From positions 101,035-165,034 of the forward strand of contig JBAZBK010000014.1 of the NCBI GenBank assembly GCA_041671505.1: 64,000 nucleotides of DNA, read 5' to 3'. Source of the DNA: JACPDH01 sp041671505 (GTDB taxonomy: Bacteria; Acidobacteriota; Thermoanaerobaculia; Gp7-AA8). The position numbers and the translations under genes are program-made. Position 1 is the first letter of the stretch, and each line of letters starts with the position of its first letter. The notes below the pieces were generated by a model that was given only the letters and a program-made list of their open reading frames with translations, was not told the DNA's origin and made no database searches. Below, piece by piece: positions 42,340 to 49,674 of this stretch.

Positions 42340-43236
42340 TCAGGCGACGACGACGGTCGACGACGGACGTCTCGCGAAGTAATCCGAGAGGCCGTCGACC
42401 CACGACTCGGGCGCGCAGCCGGTGACGCGGCGATAGCGCTCGAGGGAGAGCACGGAGTAGGCAGGGCGCTTCGCGGGCCGCGGAAACGCCTCCGACGTCG
42501 TGGGGAGCACCTGCACGTCCGCCGCCGCGCTCCCCTCGCGCTTCATCTCGTCGACGATCGCCGTCGCGAAGTCGAACCATGTGCATTCCGGCGCGTCGGA
42601 GTAGTGGTAGGTGCCGCCGAGATCGGGCGAAGCCTTCACGATGTCGGAGAGCCGCACGATCGCGCGCGCGAGATGGGGAGTGAACGTCGGGCAGCCTCGC
42701 TGATCGTCGACGACGCGGAGCTCTTTCCGGCCGAGCAGGACCTGCTTCCTGATCGCTTCGACGAAGTTCCAGCCGCGTACGCCGAAGAGCCACGACGTGC
42801 GAAGCACGATGTGGCTCTTCGCGATCCGTGCACGCTCCTCGCCTTCGAGCTTCGAGCGTCCATACGCGGAAACCGGCGCCACCGGGTCGTTGATCTCGTA
42901 GGGGCGCGTCGAGTTTCCGTCGAAGACAAAATCGGTGGAGATCTGGACGAGCAGCGCGCCCGCGCGGTTCGCGGCGTCGGCGAGCGACTCGACCGCCCAG
43001 CCGTTGACCTTCGCCGCCAGCGCCTCGTTCGCCTCGCAGTCGTCGACCTGCGTGTAGGCCGCGCAGTTGACGATCACGTCGGGACGCGTCCTGCCGACCT
43101 CGCGATCGACCGCTTCCGCATCGGTGATGTCGACGACGTCCTTGTCGATCCCGGCGACCTCGTCGCCACGCTCTTCGAGCGCCTGCGTCAGGTCGGTGCC
43201 GAGCATGCCTTTGTTGCCTGTGATGAGGAAACGCAT
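42340..43236 (-). CDS. rfbD: dTDP-4-dehydrorhamnose reductase
   Basis: The 298-aa extended SDR begins MRFLITGNKGMLGTDLTQAL with the Rossmann glycine motif. NCAAYTQVDDCEANEALAAK, STDFVFDGNSTRPYEINDPV and the catalytic AYGRSKLEGE are all RfbD features. It reduces dTDP-4-keto-L-rhamnose to dTDP-L-rhamnose for surface glycans. rfbA, rfbB and rfbC are not adjacent. It lies seven bases after the DUF4388 gene on the same strand and is probably cotranscribed with it, an association with no clear pathway logic. Confidence 0.93.
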   Translation of the reverse strand: MRFLITGNKGMLGTDLTQALEERGDEVAGIDKDVVDITDAEAVDREVGRTRPDVIVNCAAYTQVDDCEANEALAAKVNGWAVESLADAANRAGALLVQISTDFVFDGNSTRPYEINDPVAPVSAYGRSKLEGEERARIAKSHIVLRTSWLFGVRGWNFVEAIRKQVLLGRKELRVVDDQRGCPTFTPHLARAIVRLSDIVKASPDLGGTYHYSDAPECTWFDFATAIVDEMKREGSAAADVQVLPTTSEAFPRPAKRPAYSVLSLERYRRVTGCAPESWVDGLSDYFARRPSSTVVVA

Positions 43237-43243
43237 GGAGAGC

Positions 43244-44002
43244 CTAGACCTTGACCTTCACCTTCACCCCGCCCGCCAGCTCTTTGACCTCGATCAGCTT
43301 GAGAGCGTAGAGAGCATAAAGGATCTTGGCGTTTTCCGTGGGGGCGAGCGGGCCGTACTGGATCAGCTCGTAGAGCGCTTTCTTGCCGTCGACGAGCTCG
43401 TACTGGACCTGCTCCTCGGGGAAGAGCGTGAGGTTTGAAAAATCGGCGTCGGAAACCGGAGTGAGGATCGTCGCCTTCTTCCCCATGCGGCTGACGAGCG
43501 CCCGGGCATCGACGATCCGGCGCACACCCTGGATCACGGCCTGGCGCGTCGGAATGTTCAGCTTGATGAACTCCTGGGCGCGCTCGCGCCCGGGCTGGAA
43601 GCTGACGACTCCGTCAACCCATTCGAAGACCGACCAGACGATCTCCTGAACCTGCTCCTTCACCGACAGGAAGAGCTGCTTCGGCTCGATCGCGCGCATC
43701 TCGACGAGGATGACTCCCTGTCGCTTCGCCCCCGACTCCTTCAGGCGCGTGACGCTCTCGTCGAACTGTTCCTGCGTGATCAGCCCCTGCCTGAGGAGCC
43801 GGATGCCGAGGGAGTCGTCGACGTTCGTCGACGTGGCGAAGATGATATTGCCCTCGTCGATGTAGATCTGCTTGGTCTCGCTCTCCCGCGCACACTCGAT
43901 CACACCCGGTGCTTTGTAGCGGTGGATGGTGACGAGAACCTCCGGGAGCGGAGTCTGAGAGAGGTCGCCCTTGAACAGGCTCTTCGCGGAATTCACGGAC
44001 AT
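43244..44002 (-). CDS. DUF4388 (PatA-N-like) protein
   Basis: The 252-aa protein starts MSVNSAKSLFKGDLSQTPLP. The first 100 residues match the DUF4388 pattern: GDLSQTPLPEVLVTIHRYKA, followed by GVIECARESETKQIYIDEGN and IIFATSTN. The rest is an alpha-rich region with an ELIQYGPLAPTENAKILYAL segment. DUF4388 proteins are frequent in Acidobacteriota and Myxococcota and often join signalling proteins; their biochemical role is not established. It is the first gene of a probable pair with rfbD. Confidence 0.85.
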   Translation of the reverse strand: MSVNSAKSLFKGDLSQTPLPEVLVTIHRYKAPGVIECARESETKQIYIDEGNIIFATSTNVDDSLGIRLLRQGLITQEQFDESVTRLKESGAKRQGVILVEMRAIEPKQLFLSVKEQVQEIVWSVFEWVDGVVSFQPGRERAQEFIKLNIPTRQAVIQGVRRIVDARALVSRMGKKATILTPVSDADFSNLTLFPEEQVQYELVDGKKALYELIQYGPLAPTENAKILYALYALKLIEVKELAGGVKVKVKV

Positions 44003-44044
44003 CGTGCAATTACGCGGCGGGGCGGCCGCGTCCTGTCTCAGGTG

Positions 44045-44230
44045 TCAGGAGTGCTGTTCCTTCTTCTCTTCGAGCGCCTTTTCCTTGTCCTTGCTCTTGA
44101 TCGAATCGCGGAAATTGGCGATGCCCTCGCCGAGACCCTTGCCGAGCTGAGGCAGACGCCCCACGCCGAAGAGAAGGATCACGATCGCGAGAATGATGAG
44201 CAGCTCCGGAACACCCAGTGAACCAAACAT
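44045..44230 (-). CDS. tatA: TatA/E twin-arginine translocase subunit
   Basis: The 61-aa protein from ATG 44230 (MFGSLGVPELLIILAIVILL) has one N-terminal membrane helix, the hinge FGVGRLPQLG, an amphipathic helix (KGLGEGIANFRDSI) and a charged tail ending in KKEQHS. This is the complete TatA architecture. TatA forms the pore for folded proteins with TatC, which is not in the window. A GGGAGG ribosome site and TATGAT -10-like sequence lie upstream. Confidence 0.92.
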   Translation of the reverse strand: MFGSLGVPELLIILAIVILLFGVGRLPQLGKGLGEGIANFRDSIKSKDKEKALEEKKEQHS

Positions 44231-44290
44231 ACGACCTCCCAAGGACCAGCAATCATAGTATCAAACCGGAAAGGGGCTCCGGGGAATCCC

Positions 44291-44490
44291 GGCAAGGCAG
44301 GCGAAGGGCGAAAGGCGAGAGGCGACGAGCAGGTAGGCAGTCGGCCTGAGAGCTGAACGAGGCGGACCCGCACCTTGGGTGCCCCGGCATCCATCCATCA
44401 GCGCCGTGGTGCCCGCGCCGGCCTCCGCCACGTGTCGGATCGCCTTCCTGCCTGCTCGTCGCCTCTCGCCTTTCGCCTCTCGCCTGCTTT
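44291..44490. repeat. G/A-rich inverted minisatellite element, copy 4
   Basis: The left arm 44291-44340 (GCGAAAGGCGAGAGGCGACG) and right arm 44447-44490 (GCCTCTCGCCTTTCGCCTCT) flank a 106-nt core. The right arm ends four bases before the TAGGAT -10-like hexamer of the helicase gene, in a divergent intergenic region. Confidence 0.9.
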
Positions 44491-44494
44491 CGGC

Positions 44495-44500
44495 TAGGAT
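44495..44500 (+). promoter_or_regulatory. -10-like TAGGAT before the helicase gene
   Basis: TAGGAT ends 12 nt before the ATG, and there is no Shine-Dalgarno sequence in between. Confidence 0.35.
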
Positions 44501-44512
44501 GCGCCCCGCACG

Positions 44513-46816
44513 ATGCTCGACCTTTCGACACTCAATCCGCGCCAGCGCGATGCCGTGACGCACGAATCGGGACCCCTTCTCGTCCTGGCGGGCGCCGGCT
44601 CAGGCAAGACGAGGGTGATCACCTACCGGATCGCCAACCTCGTCGGGAATCTCGGGGTCGACCCGCGATCGATCCTTGCCGTCACGTTCACCAACAAAGC
44701 GGCGAACGAGATGGTCGAGCGCGTCTCGAAGATCGTGCCCGGCACGAATGGCCGCCCCACGGTCGGAACGTTCCACTCGACCGCGGTCCGCGCGCTTCGG
44801 CGGCACGGCGACCTGCTCGGTTACACGAAGTCGTTCGTCATCTACGACACCTCCGACCAGCTCGCGCTGCTCCGACGCGTGCTCCGCGAGTCGGGGCTCA
44901 GCGAGGAGCAGTTCCAGCCTCGCGCGGTCCTCTCGCGCATCTCGAAGGCGAAGAACCTGCTCATCGGACCGGCAGAGTTTGAAAAACGCTACACCGACTT
45001 CTTCGGCCAGCGGATTGCGGCGATCTACCGCGGCTACCAGGCGAAGCTCCGCGAGTTCGACGCGATGGACTTCGACGACCTGATCGGCAACTGGATCGAG
45101 CTGCTCAAGAACCACGAGCAGGTCCGCGACGAAACGCACGCCCGGGTGCAGCACCTGCTGATCGACGAGTACCAGGACACGAACCACGCGCAGTACACCC
45201 TCGTGAAGCTGCTCGCCGGCGATCACGGAAATGTCGCCGCCGTCGGCGACGAAGACCAGTCGATCTACCGCTTCCGCGGCGCCGACATCGAGAACATCCT
45301 CCGCTTCGAGGAGGACTTCCCTGGCGCGCGGATCGTCAAGCTCGAGCAGAACTACCGCTCGACCGGCAACATCCTCGACGCCGCGATCGGCGTCGTCTCG
45401 AACAACGTCGCGCGAAAAGGGAAGACCCTCTTCACCGACGCGGGGCGTGGCGAGCCGGTGCGCGTGGTGCAGTGCGAGACCGATCGCGACGAGGCGCAGT
45501 TCGTCGTCCGCGAGATCGACCGCCTCCGCAACGCGATATCGCTCCAGGAGCTCGCCGTTCTCTTCCGCACGAACGCGCAGTCGCGACCGTTCGAAGAAGA
45601 GCTGCTCAAGCGCAACCTCCCCTACACCGTCGTCGGCGGCACCCGCTTCTACGATCGCGCCGAGGTCAAGGACATCCTCGCCTACCTCCGGCTCATCGTC
45701 CGGCCTTACGACACGCCGTCGCTCGAGCGGATCATCAACGTGCCGGCACGCGGAATCGGCGACACCACGTGGAGAGCGCTCGACGTCGCGGCGAAGGACA
45801 CCTCGTCCACCCCGTGGGGCGTCATCGAGGGCGAGATGCCGTTCCTCGCCGAGCGCGCCCGGAAGGCGGTGCGCGAGTTCCGCGAGACGGTCGAGGACCT
45901 CCGCCGCGCTTCCGAAACGAGCGAGGGCGTCGGCCCGCTCCTCGAGTACGTCGTCCTTCGCACCGGCTACCGCAAGGCGCTGCTCGAGTCGAAGGACCCG
46001 CAGGACGAGGCGCGGCTCGACAACATCGCCGAGCTCGTCAATTCCGCGAACGAGTTCGCCGAGTCGAACCCGGGAGCGTCGATCGCGACCTATCTCGACT
46101 CGGTCACGCTGATGTCCGACGTCGACTCCTACGACTCGAAGAAGGGCGTCACGCTCATGACGCTCCACGCGGCGAAGGGGCTCGAGTTCAAGGTCGTCTT
46201 CCTCGCCGGGATGGAGGAAGGAATCCTCCCGCACGCGCAGTCGATCGAAGAGGGCGACATCGAGGAAGAGCGCAGGCTCTGCTACGTCGGCATGACCCGC
46301 GCGCGCGAACGCCTTTACTGCCTTCACTGCTTCCAGCGGCGCGTCTATGGACAGATGCGCGAGCAGGACCCGTCGCAGTTCCTCGCGGAGCTTCCCGAGA
46401 GCGCGGTCGAGAAGATGCGCAACCAGTCGGCGTTCGGCAGCGGCTACGGCGGCGGCTACGGCGCGTCGCGCGGGGCGACCATGCCCGGACGCGAGACTCC
46501 GCTCCGCAGCCCGCAGACGTCGTTCGCGCCGCGAGGCGGTTCACGCAAGCCGGAGCAGAGCAACGTCGGAAACGTGATGGGCTTCTTCAAGGACGCGCCT
46601 GTCGCGTTCGACCCGACCGCGATCAAGGCCGCGCGTGCCACGGAAACTTCCGCGCGAGGGCTCACCCGCGGCATGCGGGTCCGCCACGAGCAGTTCGGCG
46701 ACGGCGTGATCCTCAAGATCGAGGGCGACGGCGACAACGCCAAGCTCACCGTCTTCTTCGACCGCTCCGGCAGCAAGAAATTCGTCGCCAAGTTCGTGAA
46801 GCTGGAGAAGCGTTAG
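44513..46816 (+). CDS. UvrD/PcrA/Rep-family DNA helicase
   Basis: The 767-aa SF1A helicase starts MLDLSTLNPRQRDAVTHESG. It has Walker A LAGAGSGKTR (about 25-34), DEYQDTNHAQY (Walker B), GDEDQSIYRFRGAD, EQNYRST, and the C-terminal TLHAAKGLEFKVVFL and CYVGMTRARERLYCLHC motifs. The last 60 residues (RGMRVRHEQFGDGVILKIEG) form the Tudor-like domain typical of PcrA and UvrD that contacts RNA polymerase. It unwinds DNA in repair and clears RecA or stalled polymerase. The Gly-rich linker GSGYGGGYGASRGA before that domain is longer than usual. Confidence 0.95.
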   Translation: MLDLSTLNPRQRDAVTHESGPLLVLAGAGSGKTRVITYRIANLVGNLGVDPRSILAVTFTNKAANEMVERVSKIVPGTNGRPTVGTFHSTAVRALRRHGDLLGYTKSFVIYDTSDQLALLRRVLRESGLSEEQFQPRAVLSRISKAKNLLIGPAEFEKRYTDFFGQRIAAIYRGYQAKLREFDAMDFDDLIGNWIELLKNHEQVRDETHARVQHLLIDEYQDTNHAQYTLVKLLAGDHGNVAAVGDEDQSIYRFRGADIENILRFEEDFPGARIVKLEQNYRSTGNILDAAIGVVSNNVARKGKTLFTDAGRGEPVRVVQCETDRDEAQFVVREIDRLRNAISLQELAVLFRTNAQSRPFEEELLKRNLPYTVVGGTRFYDRAEVKDILAYLRLIVRPYDTPSLERIINVPARGIGDTTWRALDVAAKDTSSTPWGVIEGEMPFLAERARKAVREFRETVEDLRRASETSEGVGPLLEYVVLRTGYRKALLESKDPQDEARLDNIAELVNSANEFAESNPGASIATYLDSVTLMSDVDSYDSKKGVTLMTLHAAKGLEFKVVFLAGMEEGILPHAQSIEEGDIEEERRLCYVGMTRARERLYCLHCFQRRVYGQMREQDPSQFLAELPESAVEKMRNQSAFGSGYGGGYGASRGATMPGRETPLRSPQTSFAPRGGSRKPEQSNVGNVMGFFKDAPVAFDPTAIKAARATETSARGLTRGMRVRHEQFGDGVILKIEGDGDNAKLTVFFDRSGSKKFVAKFVKLEKR

Positions 46817-46822
46817 GGACGA

Positions 46823-46854
46823 ATGCGGATTTCGGAATGCGGAATGCGGATTGA
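46823..46854 (+). repeat. Single GGAATGC tandem-repeat arm
   Basis: GCGGATTTCGGAATGCGGAA-type units follow the helicase stop codon directly. No inverted partner lies nearby. Similar single arms are at 27987-28010 and 51847-51869. Confidence 0.7.
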
Positions 46855-46884
46855 GAGGCCTCACTCGCCCCGAGCGTTCGGCGA

Positions 46885-47154
46885 GACGTCATCCCGAGCG
46901 GCCCACTGCGCCGGCGCAGCGCCCGAGGAAAGAAACTGCAGTCAGCCGCGAGGCTCGCGCCATCGTCCACGAGCGCACGAATTGTCATCCCGACGACCGA
47001 GCGGCGCGAGGGAGGAGGGATCTCGCAGGCTGGTACAGGTGAGGTTCGTCGCGAACTCTCTGGCTCGTGGCATGTGAGTACCAGCCTGCGAGGTCCCTCC
47101 TCCTTCCCCCGCTTCGCGGGGTCCGTCGTCGGGACGACAACTCCCTCGGGCGTC
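46885..47154 (-). repeat. 270-bp non-coding element, copy 2 (inverted relative to copy 1)
   Basis: Read on the minus strand, this stretch aligns end to end with 35252-35522 at about 90% identity by eye. That includes the outer GACGCCCGAGGGAGTTGTCG end, the CGAAGCGGGG stem, the two inner arms with GCAGGCTGGTAC and the far end GCAGTGGGCC. The 41-nt centre is conserved less well. No direct target duplication is obvious at the ends. Confidence 0.9.
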
Positions 47155-47302
47155 ACAAGTCGGGCAGTTTCTTCGAAGCGAAGCGAGGGATCTGCTGACG
47201 CGACGGACTGACCGATTCCTTTCCTGAGGTTACACATCTCTCGGTCGTGGGGCTGCCTTGCGAGCTCTCGCTCGCGACGATGCTCGAGCACCACGCACGA
47301 CA

Positions 47303-47308
47303 TACAAT
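47303..47308 (+). promoter_or_regulatory. -10-like TACAAT before the AGE-like gene
   Basis: TACAAT lies 25 nt before the ATG, which has a GGAGG ribosome site. Confidence 0.4.
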
Positions 47309-47333
47309 CACCCTCGATTCACGGAGGCTGACA

Positions 47334-48833
47334 ATGTCTCGAATCTGCGCGCTCGCCCTTGCGCTGGCTCTCCTCGCCTCGGTCGCCGCCGCCGAGGTCA
47401 CTCCCTCCGACTGGCTGAACCACGCCGAGCACGATCTCGCCGGGTTCTGGATGCGCGACGAGCTCGCCGGATCGCCGGTCGGATCGTTCCCGACCTTCAT
47501 CTGCGCCGACGGCACGCCTCTCGCCCTCGCCGCCCCCTGTCCCGCATTCAAGGATGCTCCCGACTGGATCAACAAGGAGCTCGGGCGCCAGTACATCCGG
47601 ATGGTCTCGCGCCAGGTCTACACCTACGGCGTGATCTACCACCTCACCGGCAACGAGACCGCGCTCGCCCGGGCGCGCGCCGGGACGCGATTCATCATGG
47701 AGAAGGCGTGGGACCGCGAGAGCGGCTCGGTCGCGACCTGGCTCATCGACGGCAACGCCGCGCCGAAGCCGGGAGCGCGCACGACACAGAGCCTCGCTTA
47801 CGCGCTGCTCGGCCCCTCGTTCTACTACTACCTGACGCGCGACCCGGAAACGCTCGCCTACATCACGTCGGTCCGTCGCCACATTTTCGAGAGCTACTGG
47901 TCGGACGAGTGGAAGATGCTCCGCTGGACGAACGAAGACGAAGGAGAAGACACCAGCGATCGCAGGGAGCTCGTGTCGCAGCTCGACCAGATCAACGCCT
48001 ACATGCTCCTCATGCTCCCGCTGCTCGACGACGCGGAGCGGGCGGCGTGGGACGCCGACGCACGCCGCCTCGTCGCCTCCATGCTCCGCGACTTCCACGA
48101 TCCGAACCGCAAGCGCTTCTACGGCTACATCCACGACGCGAAGGGAAAGACGTGGGGAGAGCGCCACAACGACTTCGGCCACACCACGAAGGCGTACTGG
48201 ATGCTGCTGCTCGCCGGTGAGCGGTTAGGCGAACAATCGTGGGTATCGACGGCCCGCGCCGGAATCGACGACTGCCTGAAGTCGGCGTTCGTGCGGAGGA
48301 ACGTCAGGAACGCGCCGGAGTGGCAGGCTCCCGTGATGCGTCGCGCGGCCGACAGGAAGGGCAACTATCACGTCTGGGCGAACAAACCCGACGGCATCGG
48401 CATCGCGTGGTGGGAGTGGTGCGAGCTCGACCAGGCCGCGGCGACGATGTCGCTCTCGGATGCGAAGTACGGGAAGTATCTCGACGCGACCTACCCCGCC
48501 TACTTCGCGACGCTCGTCGACCCCGTGTACGGCGCCACCTACTCGTTTCCCGGCGCCGTCGACAGCGCGAAGGGACACCAGTGGCAGAACGGCTATCACG
48601 CCGCGGAACACGCGCTCGTCGGATACATCACGACCTCCATGCGGCGCGGCGAGCCGTTCCGGCTCTGGTTCGCGTTCGCCGATTCGGCGACGCCGCCCAT
48701 CGCGCCCGCGTACTACTTCGACGCGAAGGAGACAGGACGCCGCGCGATGGAGAGCATGGAGGGAGGGGTGAGGAAGGTGAGAGTAACGTACGGGAAAGGC
48801 GAGAGGCGAGAGGCGATAGGCGAGAGGCGATGA
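47334..48833 (+). CDS. Secreted alpha/alpha-barrel protein, N-acylglucosamine 2-epimerase-like
   Basis: The 499-aa precursor starts at ATG 47334 after CACGGAGGCTGACA, with signal peptide MSRICALALALALLASVAAA. The mature part is helical with aromatic-rich repeats: VYTYGVIYHLTGNETALARA, DFGHTTKAYWMLLLAGERLG, GIGIAWWEWCELDQAAATMS and KGHQWQNGYHAAEHALVGYI. This suits an (alpha/alpha)6 barrel of the AGE or glycoside-hydrolase-like superfamily. Substrate and catalytic histidines are not certain. The last 12 residues (KGERREAIGERR) are encoded by the intergenic repeat, and the stop codon is inside the repeat arm, so the native C-terminus was probably altered by it. Confidence 0.6.
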   Translation: MSRICALALALALLASVAAAEVTPSDWLNHAEHDLAGFWMRDELAGSPVGSFPTFICADGTPLALAAPCPAFKDAPDWINKELGRQYIRMVSRQVYTYGVIYHLTGNETALARARAGTRFIMEKAWDRESGSVATWLIDGNAAPKPGARTTQSLAYALLGPSFYYYLTRDPETLAYITSVRRHIFESYWSDEWKMLRWTNEDEGEDTSDRRELVSQLDQINAYMLLMLPLLDDAERAAWDADARRLVASMLRDFHDPNRKRFYGYIHDAKGKTWGERHNDFGHTTKAYWMLLLAGERLGEQSWVSTARAGIDDCLKSAFVRRNVRNAPEWQAPVMRRAADRKGNYHVWANKPDGIGIAWWEWCELDQAAATMSLSDAKYGKYLDATYPAYFATLVDPVYGATYSFPGAVDSAKGHQWQNGYHAAEHALVGYITTSMRRGEPFRLWFAFADSATPPIAPAYYFDAKETGRRAMESMEGGVRKVRVTYGKGERREAIGERR

Positions 48834-49015
48834 GCAGGCCATAGGCCACAGGCCAGAGCGGGCGCGCGTTAGGCCGAAGCACGTCAGGTCGCGCCCCTGC
48901 CAGCCAACAAAAACGGGCGACGCACCGCGTCGCCCCTACGAACCCTTGCATCGATCTCTGCCTGCTCTGGCCTATGGCCTGCTCATCGCCTCTCGCCTTT
49001 CGCCTCTCGCCTATC
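48793..49015. repeat. G/A-rich inverted minisatellite element, copy 5
   Basis: The left arm 48793-48860 overlaps the 3' end of the AGE-like gene. The right arm 48961-49015 (GCCTCTCGCCTTTCGCCTCT) ends one base before the stop codon of the SUFU gene. The core carries a second, perfect palindrome GGGCGACGCACCGCGTCGCCC split around 48925, a word also common in other environmental genomes. Confidence 0.9.
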
Positions 49016-49016
49016 T

Positions 49017-49619
49017 TCAATGCCCCTTCACCGTCTCGCGCTGCACGACGAAGCCTTCGGCTCGCTTCAGCGGGCTGCGCGCGAGGTCGGTCATGTCGAC
49101 CTTCTCGCTCTCGACGGCGCTCCAGAAGCCGGCCTCGTCGGTCGAGCGGAGGAAGCCGAACTCGCATTCGAAGATCGGCACGACCATCAGCACATGCACC
49201 GAGAGCTCGTTGACGTCGAGGCGGCGCAGTTTCTCGTCGCCCCATCGATCGGTGAGCAGCAGGCGCTGCATCCCCCGGCTCCCCGAGACCGGCTGTGGTA
49301 GGCCGATCGTGTCACCCGAGTGAGGCGTGAGCCGGTCCTGGATCGGCGTCGTCGTCGCGAACTGGAGAACCCACGCGGCCGTCTCGATCGTCATCTGCTT
49401 CACCGCGAGGATGAACTCGACCCGGTGCGACGCCTCGGCTCCGTGATGCTGGTTGCCGGCAAAGCCGACGGTCGCGAACGCGCGGAGCCCGAACGACGTC
49501 CGGTCCCACTCGTGCACGACGACCCGCGGCTCGAACCCGCGTGCGCGGGGCAGCTCCTTCGACCGGACCGGACGTCCCAGCGCAGCGACGAAATGTTCGA
49601 GGATCGCCTCGTGGATCAT
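49017..49619 (-). CDS. Suppressor-of-fused (SUFU)-domain protein
   Basis: The 200-aa protein starts MIHEAILEHFVAALGRPVRS. It shows the bacterial SUFU domain layout: HRVEFILAVKQ, then VLQFATTTPIQ, GDTIGLPQPVSG, LLLTDRW and VHVLMVVPIFECEFGFLRST followed by an acidic aromatic segment. In animals SUFU restrains Gli factors; bacterial homologues are usually single-domain and may be antitoxin or immunity proteins near polymorphic toxins. No toxin gene is visible next to it here. Cytosolic, no signal peptide. Confidence 0.7.
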   Translation of the reverse strand: MIHEAILEHFVAALGRPVRSKELPRARGFEPRVVVHEWDRTSFGLRAFATVGFAGNQHHGAEASHRVEFILAVKQMTIETAAWVLQFATTTPIQDRLTPHSGDTIGLPQPVSGSRGMQRLLLTDRWGDEKLRRLDVNELSVHVLMVVPIFECEFGFLRSTDEAGFWSAVESEKVDMTDLARSPLKRAEGFVVQRETVKGH

Positions 49620-49674
49620 TCGGGAATCAAGTGTACACGGTGGGGCCGCAATCTCCGCGAGGGACTCTCACCGG

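Noticed and set aside
44600..46327. A 575-codon frame antisense to the helicase gene
   Set aside because: Opposite a conserved helicase with all motifs; the antisense product is Arg/Val/Asp-rich without structure.
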